From NCBI RefSeq assembly GCF_039555335.1, contig NC_092647.1, forward strand, positions 7,067,459-7,131,458: a stretch of 64,000 bases of DNA. Direction: 5' to 3'. This document shows positions 1 through 11,900 of this stretch, piece by piece. How positions within the stretch are numbered: position 1 is the first letter of the stretch; each line of letters starts with the position of its first letter. The stretch is from Amphiura filiformis (taxonomy: Eukaryota; Echinodermata; Ophiuroidea; Amphilepidida; Amphiuridae). The notes under the pieces are model-generated. The model was not told where the DNA came from, did not search any database, and saw only the letters and a list, made by a program, of their open reading frames with translations. The position numbers and the translations under genes were made by a program.

Positions 1-17
1 TTCTCACATAATTTCAG

Positions 18-86
18 GAGCACAAGCATATCCACCTCCAACCGATGAGCCAGGTTTAGAACCAACTAATCCTAGTGCACAACAAG
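18..86 (+). CDS. Internal exon of a single-pass membrane protein (5' part outside window)
   Basis: This exon follows an acceptor (ATTTCAG at 11-17) and ends at a GTAAAT donor at 87. Read with a 2-nt entry phase it is open throughout and rich in Pro, Glu and Thr (motif AYPPPTDEPGLEP), like an extracellular stalk. It leaves one base that joins the next exon as GAC (Asp), so the two exons splice in frame. I do not recognise the protein and the ectodomain lies outside the window. Confidence 0.7.
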
Positions 87-986
87 GTAAATATATACAT
101 GAATACATGCACATGATAGACACTCACACCCTATATGTGAAATAGCCTCCAAAGGGGGGGGGGATGTTGCAGGGATGTTACTCTCCAACTTTCACCGGGT
201 TAATTGGAGACGTACAGAACGATAGGGGATGCACTTCCAAATGTTTATTTATGTTATTAACAGCCCATTGATAGAACATATTTAGAAAGTGAGAGTCCAG
301 GTTGGAATGTAGAGTAACACGCTACCCTCCCCCTTTCGGAGGTGATACTATGTATACCCCCTTTACAAAACTTGTACGTTTGTTATAGTAGCAATAAGAT
401 TGGCAAGTTATGAGTGAATGGAATAAGAGAAATCAAGCCTTAGTGACGACTCATGGATGAGGCACGTATGCTTCACATATATGTTGGCTTCTTGATGGGG
501 TCTCCAGAACAGAAATTTCGTAATTTCAGGTTTTTGTCTTGTCCCCAGCTCAAAGTTTATTCACAAGAACAGTGGTGTAGTTAGAGGGAAACTGGGGCCA
601 GTACCTTCATTACCAACTGTCTGTTGGTACATCACAACCCCGTTCGCAGGGCTGGATTTACCATTGGGCCAGATGGCCCAGGCCAAGGAACCCCAAAATA
701 TGGGGGCCCAAAAAATTGCCCTGTCAGTGTCAGTAAATTTCTCAACATGCCAGTGAAAAAATCTGATTGATGGCCTGCTTAAAACCAAATTTCTCCAATG
801 TTATTAGAAATAAAAATGCAAATTTGTGCATGCTTCCACATGCAATTTTCCTGATAAAGCAGTTGGCCTTGCAAAAGATGTATTCAAACATACATTACTG
901 TACATACAGATAACAGAGGCCACATTTGTATCAATGCAGTCAATGTTGACTACTGTATAAAGTTGTTATGCATTGATTTTTTGCAG

Positions 987-1162
987 ACCTATCTACTGGT
1001 GAGATCATTGGCATAGCAGTAGCAGCTGGTACCGTGCTTCTCATCATTTTAATTGCTGCATATTATCTGTGTATAAAAGAAGAAAAGAAGAAGGGTAGCG
1101 GCGATGGTGAAGCTGCCAATGCAGTGTATGAAATAGACGGAGACGATGAAGAAAAACTTTGA
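987..1162 (+). CDS. Terminal exon: transmembrane segment and short acidic cytoplasmic tail
   Basis: The exon follows a TTTTTTGCAG acceptor and is read in the frame supplied by the exon at 18-86. It encodes a short linker (DLSTGE), about 23 hydrophobic residues (IIGIAVAAGTVLLIILIAAY), a basic stop-transfer stretch (KEEKKK) and an acidic tail ending in DDEEKL and TGA at 1160-1162. The positive residues directly after the helix fit a type I membrane protein with a cytoplasmic C-terminus. The tail has one tyrosine in an acidic context (AVYEIDGDD). The family is unrecognised. It could be a receptor, adhesion or mucin-like protein; only the membrane anchor is certain. Confidence 0.8.
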
Positions 1163-1168
1163 AATAAA
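1163..1168 (+). promoter_or_regulatory. Polyadenylation signal AATAAA
   Basis: AATAAA begins one base after the stop codon of the membrane-protein gene and a T-rich stretch follows. If used, the 3' UTR is extremely short. Confidence 0.5.
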
Positions 1169-1227
1169 AACTTTTTTTGTACAGACTCTAATATCTGATG
1201 CAGTTTCAGTGGTTGGTTTGAGAGCAT

Positions 1228-1413
1228 TGGGCAATTCCAGTTGAAATCCATACACCCTATGGAAGACATGACCTTAATTTTCCACACAGGAAGTGCAAAT
1301 TTCAAATGGGACAACCTGAATGGGTGAGTTCATTTGAAATCGACGCACCCTGTGTGGGAGATTAAAGTCATGTCTTCCATAGGGGGTGTATGGATTTCAA
1401 CTAGAATAGCCCA
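1228..1413. repeat. Fold-back MITE, family A copy 1
   Basis: The two halves are inverted copies of each other: the left arm starts TGGGCAATTCCAGTTGAAAT and the right arm ends with the inverse, ...GGATTTCAACTAGAATAGCCCA. Both carry the CATACACCC and GGAAGACAT blocks. Related copies lie at 4091-4228 and 26287-26460, with a fragment at 24871-24907. Confidence 0.8.
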
Positions 1414-2877
1414 TTTAGATGGTATATTACCATCTTGAGCCTAATTAGTACCTCAGGGGTATGACCCAATCACTGCATGCATCTCACACACTACACCTCA
1501 AAGTTTGTGTGGTATTTTAAGAATAATACCAAAGAATGCGGATGCAGACAGGTAATAGTAGCATGACATACGTCAATATGTGGTGATCAATTAATTGATA
1601 GAAATGTAAAATTGCTAATGATATATATTTTTGCTACAAGTGCAATTCGATAATCTTATTTGCTGCAATACTTAAACATGAGCCAATGATCTTGGAATTA
1701 GGATCCCCTAGATGCAAACTACTGTACATGTTCACATAACCTCCAACTTATTTACATAATTTTGGATACCAGGATTGTATTCTGATTCGTTGAACTTCTA
1801 ATTAGCATACTTTTGGATACCTCCATATTTGGGTTTACCTAATTAATTATTAATGACCAGTAAGTTGTTTACATCATGATTAGAGCTTGTCACTTGTCCG
1901 ATGTGAAACAAACATTTGAACTTTTCTTTCCATTAATGTTATATCGTGAAATACCATATAACGGAAGTGTTAGTTTTTTATATTAGGGAAATATTTCTGC
2001 CAATGACCCCATGTTGACAATAGCCAAATATGCTGTATTGATTCTGGAAAAGGTCCGGCGATTTGTCCGCCATATTTATTTTTACCTTTTGAGGTCATTT
2101 AGTAGACTTGCTCACCAGTTGTTTTTGTTATCCTACTAACTACAGTTTGCACATTGAAAAGTGAACTTCGATGTACGTGGTGCGAAAATTCTTGCCGTAC
2201 CTTTTTTGATTGATTTACATGCATGTTCCAGCCGGGACAGTTAAGTTTGCGACCATGCATCGGTATACAGTTGTTCAGATCTAGCTTATACTAATTCCAA
2301 TATCTTTGACATGAGCTCAAAGTTCAGTATGAGGTACGGCAGATGAATATCATGAAATGCAAGCATATTTTTCAGTCAGTTGGGGAATGATAATAATATT
2401 TAAAAATTGATATCCCCCTTTGTTTTGACCTACCAAAATTGCTTAATTCACCCAAGCTTTAATATATTATAGGCCTAGGTAATCTCATACTCAAAATTCA
2501 ACTGCCCTATGGCCATGTGTAGATGAGTACAATGTACTGCTTGAAGCTATTGCACTTACCCACTTCTGGCACTGAGCAGTCAAATTATAGTATTGTATCT
2601 CCTGCCTGTTTTATAGGTTAATGACTGTACAACACTGGTTCTTTTAAAACCAGTTTAGTGTACATTATCCATTATATGTATGAAATCTGAATGCCTTTTG
2701 TACAATACGTAATTTTTCACATGTATTTAATTGGTAGTGAAAAATAAATATCAGTGATGGTTCTCTACAGTTTTGTGTCCTTGTATATATCAGTTTTTTG
2801 AGATGTGTACTTTTTATGGCCGCGGGCATAAACAATCCTATCATGCCCTCAATTCTATTAATGAACCCCTAAGCCAA
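1414..2877. other. Intergenic, nothing recognised
   Basis: AT-rich sequence without long open frames, protein-like similarity or clear inverted repeats. Confidence 0.5.
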
Positions 2878-3150
2878 CGAAAACCCCCCTGTTCTACGCA
2901 GACGGACCTTCAAGTAGGGTCGGTTGGTCGGGCATTTTTTTCTGGAGGCTAAAATTACTCTAAAATTTCACCAAAATCTAAAAAATTCTGAAGATTTCTT
3001 GCAAACATATTTTTTAAACTTACAAAATTAGTTTTGGCCCCCAAACAGCTGATTTCACATGATTTTAGCGAAATTTTAAAAACAAAAAATTTCTCCAAAA
3101 CGCAAATTCTGGGTCGGTCGGGCCTGTAGAACAGGTTTTTTTTTGTCGCC
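2878..3150. repeat. MITE with inverted ends
   Basis: The left end reads AACCCCCCTGTTCTACGCAG and the right end GTAGAACAGGTTTTTTTTTG, an imperfect inverted repeat. GGTCGGTTGGTCGGGC near the left end recurs as GGTCGGTCGGGCC near the right. No coding capacity. Confidence 0.6.
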
Positions 3151-3329
3151 TAATTTAGATTTTCACAGAATTGTATACTTTTTCCAAACAAACTTTATTG
3201 AACAAAAATGTTGCAAATAATGATTTGACTAGCAGTGTTGTTTTTGCAGAATTGCTTTATTACATGAATTGAATGAAGAATTCCACTAAATATCAATAAA
3301 TTTACACCTACCATTTCAAATACACTTTC

Positions 3330-3660
3330 CAGCAAACAAAAAATGTTTTTAAAATGTTATAAATGCATCTTGGCTTTGGTCAAAACATTTTAATCACATT
3401 TAAATGTTGGGTTTATAAAAGTCATGAAAACATTTTTTATAACATTTTATTTGAAATAAAAAAACCCCACTACAACAACAACATTATAAATGTACATATA
3501 TTGCAATTTAATATTGTTTGGCAAACATTTTTGGAAAATACTTTATCAACAATTAATAAAATTATGTTACAATAGTTGTTTCAAAAATGTTTTCTGAATA
3601 TTACAATGTTTTTGCCCTTAATATAATCCAACATTCCAATGTTTTCTCTAAAGCATTTTG
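3330..3660. repeat. AAACATTTT-rich dispersed repeat
   Basis: It starts with CCAGCAAACAAAAAATGTTTT and holds many short AAACATTTT/AAAATGTT motifs in both orientations. The start resembles the MITE end at 21443 (CCAGCAAACACAAAACGTTTT). A related end, TTTGTGTTTGCTGGG, lies at about 4079-4093, so the element may extend to there. Confidence 0.45.
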
Positions 3661-3860
3661 GGCCAATTTCTTGAAGCATGGCTAGTAGTAGCTTCCTAAG
3701 CCAGCAGGCTGAAGCCAATTAGTCCTATACCAGTGCTTACAATTTCACATTGTACATCACATAGAAAGATATACATTGGATAAATCAACAGAGGCCCCAC
3801 ATTCTTTTATCGATTGGCTCCAAACAAAGGATTTGAACCGGTGTCCTTCAATCAAATGTT
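3655..3860 (-). repeat. Possible tRNA-derived SINE fragment
   Basis: On the minus strand the segment contains a B-box-like GGTTCAAATCC preceded by tRNA-like sequence. No cloverleaf can be drawn with confidence, so this is a weak call. Confidence 0.3.
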
Positions 3861-4090
3861 GTCATCAACCTATTTGATCGTAGTGCAGGGTTATGTGTGT
3901 GAGACGAACTGTCACGGTAGATGGCAATCATGCTTTTGTTGAATGCATTTGAGTAGTCCGCCATATTTACGGGATGATACGTCATATGCAGGGCCTCTAT
4001 AAAATAGATCCATATTGGTAGGGCTAGACTGTTGACTAAGGAAGCCTGACCACTAGCTAAGCTTCGAGAAAACGGACCTTTGTGTTTGCT

Positions 4091-4228
4091 GGGTTAAAAT
4101 CTACACACCCCCTATGGATGACAAGACCTTCATCTGCCACAGAGGGAGTGTGAATTTCAAATGGGATTACCTGAATGGGTTATTCCATTTGATATAGGGG
4201 TGAATGGATTTCAACTAGAATAGCCCAA
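4091..4228. repeat. Fold-back MITE, family A copy 2
   Basis: Shares the CACCCCCTATGGATGACAAG and TTTCAACTAGAATAGCCCA arms with the copy at 1228-1413. Confidence 0.7.
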
Positions 4229-5833
4229 TTTATTCAAAACATGCTTACCATGATTTTCAATCCCTTAAATGAATGCCTGCTTAAAGCCGGTAATATTATA
4301 ACAGTTGCCGGGATATGTTTTTCAAAATTCTGATTTCTATGTATAAAATGAACTAACATACTCAACAAAAATCAAGGCCATACATGTGTAGTGCTGTATC
4401 AGTGACAGAATGTGAGCTTTTAATAAAACAACAGAACACATTGTTTAATTCATATACAATATTCAAAATTGTATATCGCTGAAATGGCCTATAATACTGA
4501 TATATTAAAGGACATTCACTCTTAATGGTATGTCTTATTCATATGTCCATTCTTGAATCTACGGAATGTTCATCCGATCAACCTCATTAAAGATCAATAC
4601 ATTGACCATATAAATCACAAAATGTACACATAAATATATTTTTAAAACCTGCATTTGTTTGCATTTTTCCAAGTATTGATGTGGTAAGACAAAACCCAAT
4701 GTTGGAAGCTTCTGTCCAATACGGAGATACAGGGTTCCCCTGAAGTCTTTTTAAAATAAACAGAAATGTCGCAACCCACTAGCTATCTAAGGCAGCCCCT
4801 TTCACTGAGTCACTTGGCCTGGTGGAATTATGTCCATGTTATTTCCCTGATTTCGCCTGCTAGATATGCTTGACTGGTTTAAATATAAAATATTTTTAAC
4901 CCTAAAAATTGACTGACAAATCAGTATTGATTGTTTTACCAAAGAATTATCATTCCAACATGATTTTATTGATTCATAAGTGTGATCTGAATACAGGTTG
5001 AATTCAGATTTCAAACTGAACAAAATAGAAAGGCATGGTCACTTTTGTATTGGCGCAACCTCTCCTATTATTGGTTGCATTGATAATTGCTAATACTTAG
5101 GAAAAATAATAATAATTGTAAAATTAATGCTCTCAATATGTACACAACCATAATTACAGTTAATATATAGATTCAAATTCCTCAGTGGATGTCTTAATGA
5201 AGGCGAAAAGTGGCTTTAAAAATGAGATTCAAAATATCTGTGTATTGATATAGAATGGTGTGCACAAAGTTGGGCGACAAAGTTGGCACTTATGGAGTAT
5301 GTGGCTGACTGAATTTATGCAAGTGTAAGCTGGGATTTTGTAATAAAAAACGAATATTTTTCACCAATTATAAGCCAAACATACTTAAGAGATCTTGACA
5401 ACCAGGATGGACCAAATTTACATTATTTTTCCCTTGCAGCATACATGCTGCTATGTAAAATAAAAGGGTAAAATATTATCAATTGAATGGCAACTTCAGT
5501 TACAATTCTCTGTCATGCTTCACACAACTATTTGAATACATTGTCACCCCCTTAAATGGGCAGTCACAGAATTTTAGCTTCATGTTTTAAATTCAAAAGG
5601 TAGTTCATGACAAAGAACACTGGGTAAAGAATGATATTACCAAACAAGCTAATGTCATATAGATATATATCATCACATGATTCAAATCAGCCAATCATAG
5701 ATCAGGAGCTCGCCTACCACATTTAGGTATGAGGCCAATTTCAGTCATTTGCGCAGTGCATCCACTCTACCTGTCTCTTAAAGGTCAGAAGTCTGCTATA
5801 TTTTGTTTCCACATATTTATCTGCATGGAAAGC
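4229..5833. other. Intergenic downstream of the dehydrogenase gene
   Basis: No gene seen. At 5241-5345 lies a dispersed repeat (TGTATTGATATAGAATGGTG ... GCAAGTGTAAG) that also occurs at about 8599-8700 and, as a fragment, near 17114. Confidence 0.5.
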
Positions 5834-5924
5834 TTATTTCTTCTTTGGTGTAGGTAATATCCCCAAATATTTGCATATAATTGCTAACATTACTTCATCT
5901 GCTCCACCTCCAATAGACAGTAAT
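5834..5924 (-). CDS. Acyl-CoA dehydrogenase exon 9 (C-terminus)
   Basis: Encodes [20 protein letters not shown] and [10 protein letters not shown], then TAA at 5834-5836. The G-G-G-A-D-E motif aligns with the G-G-T-N-E of LCAD, where MCAD would have its catalytic Glu. The C-terminus is not a peroxisomal SKL-type signal. Confidence 0.95.
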
Positions 5925-8900
5925 CTGTGAAGAGAAGAAGAATAACCATGTTGCATTATTATTAGTTTAAAAACATGCATGTACACACAAAATTACACTA
6001 AACATGTCACCACAGGATCATGGGTTCGAGGCTCGGCAGGACCAAGTGTATCAAAGATAGCGCAGGATACTTCGATCAATTTACACCTCATCATCCTCAT
6101 GGCTAGGCAATTTGTAACAATATAATCTTGGGACTTTCAAACCATTTTGTGTTATCAGAATCTTTCATTTGACCTCATTATTTTTGTCTAAGATGGTCAG
6201 AAAACCTCCATGACAGTCATTACTAATATTACTATGGCATGTAACAAAAGCTCTCATGTATGTATGTATTACTTTATTATTTGTGATGCGATCAAGCAAA
6301 ATCAGTTGGAACTGGGAAATATTAAATGTTCAGTTTCGTATAGGATAGTAAAAAATCCTTACAAATCTGGATTTTGCAGAAAACCCCATTGAAATTGAAC
6401 AACCAGTTCCAAAGATATGAGCAATTCAAGAGTTTCCAAAACAACAGGAAACAAAAGGAAAAATTTCCTCTGTAAGGCTATATCTCAAAATCAATATTTC
6501 CAAGTTCCGACTGATTTTGCTTGATTTTGTAACAGCAATAACAAAACAAACATTTGACAGAATTTGTATATCATAGCTTTACAAACTCACCTGCCATCTC
6601 TGAAGAATCTGCTAACAAGAACTTCTTTTGTGAATCCCATACCACCCCAGTATTGTAGACAAGAGTCGGTCACTTCTCTAGTGAGTCTACCAGCCTTCAG
6701 TTTGGCCATGGAAGCTAGTTTTGTCACATCTTTCCCTTGCATATGTAAACCTGAAAATAAGTGTACATAACAAGATTTAGTAACTTAAGTTTGATACAAA
6801 TATTTAAGCTGTTCTCCTCATCTTATGGAAAATACAATGAAATATCTGAGTTTAAAAGCTGCTGCACAGGTTTAACTGCTACATGGGCACTACCGGCTGA
6901 ATTATTGGCTTCTAAGAACTATTTTGATTGGTTACAAAGAGGGGTATATCATGTAATAAGCCAATCAGAGATATGGTAAGAAAGGTGAGTAAAGGTTGAA
7001 GGGGAGTAAAATTGCTATGAGATCTAAAAGCTGTATTTTGATTGGTTACTCAGATGATTACATCATGTAATTATCCAATCAGGGTCACTGTAAAGGCAGC
7101 AGTGGTTAAGATGTGTCAGCTTGAACAGATGCCAATCATCGCAACAGCTAACTAGTGCAAAGCTGCATTTAAAATTATAGGCAGCCATTTTCAGCCCTTT
7201 GATAAATTTTAAAGTTGCTTTATAAATGTCTATATGTATGTAACTAGGCCACACCCACTGATTAGTATAATCTACAAAACTGCCCCGACAGCCAGAGCGA
7301 GATCATAATCGGTGAGACTTATCACAGCACGCATTAATATCAATATATTTTATTTCGAGAATTGTCTTGTGACATCTTACCAGAAGCATCACAAATTATC
7401 AGTTCAAGTCCTAAACTTTGTCTTCTTTCTTTTACAAGCACAATAAATACCAAACAGTTCAACTATATTACTCTTAACATCGGTCTAATTTTCGGCAGAG
7501 TGGTAAAAGCCTAACTATTTCCGCCGATTACGAGCTGATCAAGGTGTAAACATGTATCAACTGAAAAATCAATGTGCAACTCTAAGTGAAAGCCAGTTGT
7601 CATAAATATCCCATTTTTCTTACCTACAGCTCTGTATACAAGAGACCTGAGTAGTTCCAGTTCTGTTTCAAGCTCTGCTAATCTATAGTGTACTACCTGG
7701 TTGTCCAGTATCACACCACCAAATGCCCTCCTTTGGCCTGTGTACTCTGCCGTTTGCCTCAAAATTTTCTTCAATGACTCCAAGACTGTGGGAAGTAATG
7801 AATACAATAAGATGAAGGAAAACTGGATAATGAAGGGTTATTCAAAAAGATCTACCTCCACCCTCATATCTCAGCTTCTGAGATCTTTTTCTGTGTGTTG
7901 AAGGTGCAGTAAAGATTAAATCAGGATTTGGTGTCATGGAAACGGAGGAAAAACCTCTACATGTACATATCTACAAAGAAGACTTCAGTAGACATGACCA
8001 TAAAATACAATTTGGTCACTTGACCATTTGGTCAATTTGTTGGGAATACATTTTTTTGCAATGAGTTCAGATTTACTGAATTAAAGTTCCATGGATTAAT
8101 CACATTTCAAGCAGCTTACACTGAAAATAAAACACTATCGTTTTGTTTTCAGCCACTTAATTAGCCACTTAAAAGTGGCTAATTTATTGACTCCCAATTA
8201 ACGTTTCTGTGAAAAGTGATCACATCAGTGATTCTCAAAGACGGTTCCTTCAAAACCAAGTTGTTTAACAGTGATATTTTGTACACTCATTTCATCCCGC
8301 CAGCCAGACTTACTTGATACTCCAGCAAACAACCTCTCCTGTTGAAACTGTAGCATCTGATATGTAAATCCCATGCCTTCCTCACCAATCAGATACTTCT
8401 GAGGGACTCTTACATCCTCAAAGAACAACTGAGCAGTGTCTGAACTCCACATACCAATCTTCTGAATCTTCTTTGCACGTATCACACCTGTAAATTCAAA
8501 GATGAGAGTCACTGGAGGCACTTTCATTAGATCCATCGATCCTATACTATAGTTCATTTGGCTTATAATTGGCAAAAAAGAGACTCATAACAATGTGTAT
8601 TGATATAAAATAGTGTGCATGCTAGTTGCGTGTTGCATAATGCGTGACTGGCGAACATTTGCGTGAATTCATGCGAGTGTAAGTTGGTACTTTAATGACA
8701 AGGGAAGTAACAAAAACCAAATAATTCATGCCAATTTGGTTGATTCACAATACGATGCGCCTCCAGCGGTAGCTGGGGAAAGGCCAAAATACGCAGTGCA
8801 TCATGGGAAAATGTCGACATCCAGGGCCCGTGTAATATGAATACAACACAAGAACATGTCATTGTTTGTTTACATGTCAATATAATTATGTTACACGCAA

Positions 8901-11900
8901 ATGTACAATAAACAGCAGTATTCAATTGAATACCTGAGTGGAAGAAGGGCCCAACTCCATCAAAACTGTTTTTGAGATATTAAAGGTGAACCTCATTGAA
9001 AATAAAGTTATATATCAATGGAAAGCTTATGATGCCAGGAAGCAGAAAAGAATATTTTTTATTTGCCTAACGCACCAGGATAGACATAATCTTCATGAAA
9101 AGATTGGATATTGGCACCCCCTAAATTACAAAAACGAAATCGTTCAAATTGGGCGCTTTCGATGATGATGTCATCACGGCGACACACAGTTACTTCCGGG
9201 TTTGATTGTAAACACAATGTCCATGCATTACGGTACTGTGGCATGCATCGGGCCAATGCACGAACTCGAGTCAGTCATTGTCAACTTACTTTACATGAAA
9301 AATATCTTCAATAAAATAAGAATAACATGAAGGAAACATCATGATCAAATCAAGAATGAAGTTCCTGAATAAAGTGTGGATTAAAAAATGGGAAAAGTGC
9401 TGGCGGGGTGATTTGGGATAGGCCAAGCCATCCACGATATGCAGGGAATATTACAGTAAAGCACGGAGGGCGAAGATTCGGCGAAGAACCGGAATGAAAA
9501 CAGATTGCAAAAAATAACTGCTAGTGCTACCAGTTCAGATCGTCACACCAAGTTGAGATGAACTTATCACAATGAGAAAATGAAGGAATAGAATAAGGTA
9601 CATGTACGGGATTTCTTAATTATTTCTTATCTTTACAACCGGTCATGTATGATAGGCGAACTCGTAGATACATACGGGGTGAACTCAGTCGCCGAGTGTT
9701 CCGTATCCGCGACTGTATACGTACTGTACTTGCAGACAAAATGACCGATTTGATATTCACATTCTGATATTTCCAACTTATTGCTACTTCATCAGCAAAA
9801 TTTATTCCTGTAAATGTTCCAAATATAAGGGATGTTCCAAATATAAGGGAACGATTGATCAAATCTGCTGAAACACGGTGCTAGTGCTACCGGAGTGACG
9901 AAGCGAGTCGCTGTGTTTGCCCACCTTGATCGGCGCGGCTCCTGTAATTTCTTCAGCATCAATTTACGCAATTTACGCATCGTGTTCGGTAATCCATAAA
10001 ACATGAATGTTTCACTTTTTCAGTACACTGATTGTAGTATCATTAAAAGAATCGTGACACAAGTGACAATGTTTTAATTTTATTCAGATTTCAGAATTCC
10101 ATCAAATAACGGTCTACTATACCGTACCTAAATTGTATTTATTTTATAATAAAGTATTGTGATTGTGTGGAAAGAATGTACCGGGAGAATGTATGACCGC
10201 AATGCGCTAAATATGAAAACCTTTATGGGCTGGATTTGATGAAATCAGCGGGTTTTTTTATTAATTTTTTGATTACTACAAGACGATATTTTTAAAAATC
10301 AGATATTTTAAAATGAATCAAGAATAGGGAATGTCACAAACAAGTTATTTAATTTGTTATTCGATCATGTTTATTCAGTCCATGACATGAACGGTATACG
10401 GTAGCAGCAAGCATTTGCGCATGGAATTGATCCCAGCGCTTGAAATTCAAACTCAATTACCCAGTTATACCCAGCCAGTTATGACTGATTTTGTCAAAAA
10501 TTTACGGAACATTTTCGTGTTGACAATAATTCTATTATTTCTAATATATAAGAAGGAATCAGCAGCTTGAAGATTCTTCTCATTTCAAGCTTTATTGTGA
10601 AAATCAGACTTGCCAGGCAGCTTGCAAAGTACAGGAAGCAAGTCTTGTTTACGTGTTTCCTAGTAGGATCACATGACTCACGAACCCTGAGCTTACGTCA
10701 CGAGCATTCCCAAGGTAAAGACGATTGATTTGGGTGCTTTTTGGGCGCCTTAAAAAAGACCAAAAAATTCATTCATTTTTTTAATTTTTCAGCTTTATTG
10801 GCCATGAAAAAAATCGGAAAAAATTATTTTTAATATCCTGATATCATAAGCTTTCCATTGATATATAACTTTATTTTCAATGAGGTTCACCTTTAAGAAA
10901 AAACTTAATATTTGGAAAAGTTTTATAGGCAGAATGTTTTCATCTTCAGGGGACCTTTAGTACATGAACATACAATATTACATACACACGAAATTATATA
11001 TGATGTTTCCATGGCAACGGTACAGGTCTTAATACGAGCTGGAGTTGGGCCCTTCTTCCACTAATATACTGAAAGTGTCAGTTCTGTGTTATAAATAGCT
11101 ACAGAAATTAGGTAATCACCATTAATTGCACAAGTAGCACTCATGTAATATGTTAGCAAGAAGGTTTATAGTAGTGAAAAGCAGATTTCATGGATGAACA
11201 AAATTCCTCTTTAACCCTATATTTGTGGAAGAAGGGCCCAACTCCACGTAGTTGGGCCTTTCTTCCATGAAAACCATGATTAAGTGTACATGGAGACTAT
11301 TTAGAGAGTGGATTTTGGCTCATCTTTCACACATAAGGAAGAACAGTCTGCTGGCAATAAAATGCTGGGTCTAACTCATTTTTATAAAAAATTGGAGTTG
11401 GGCCTTTCTTCCACTCAGGTATTCAATTGTAGTAGAGCCATTTTTGATCTATTGATCACGGGGATGATGCGGAATCCTTTGTGGAGCTGTTTTCAGCATT
11501 ATTATCACACACGCTTAAAAATCCAACAGTGGCTAGGAAGGCGATGTCGACCCTGGAGGTCAAAAATTGGACTAGCAAGAGCAACCGTTGACGGCGCATT
11601 GTATTATGAATCGCGAGAATTAGAAACTGAACTATACACACTTTCCCCCAAACATGTAATTTTTGCATACATGTTTAGAATATTGTCTAATGTAGTAACC
11701 ATAGATGAATAAATAAACTGATTGGAATTTTCCATGCCTGTGCCCCCTAGGCGTATTAGAATTCAGCTGACGCCGGTACAGCATTCAGACCTGGCGACAT
11801 CGCTTATCTTATGCGTGAATTTTTTTTTGTGTACACTCGCGTTATTGCGCTATTTTTGAGTTTGCTCACGTGGTTCCTGACTTAGTGTCGATCTCCACTG

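Noticed and set aside
11308-11712. A 134-codon plus-strand frame overlapping the end of the inverted-repeat element
   Set aside because: Starts inside the transposon end and shows no domain or homologous pattern.
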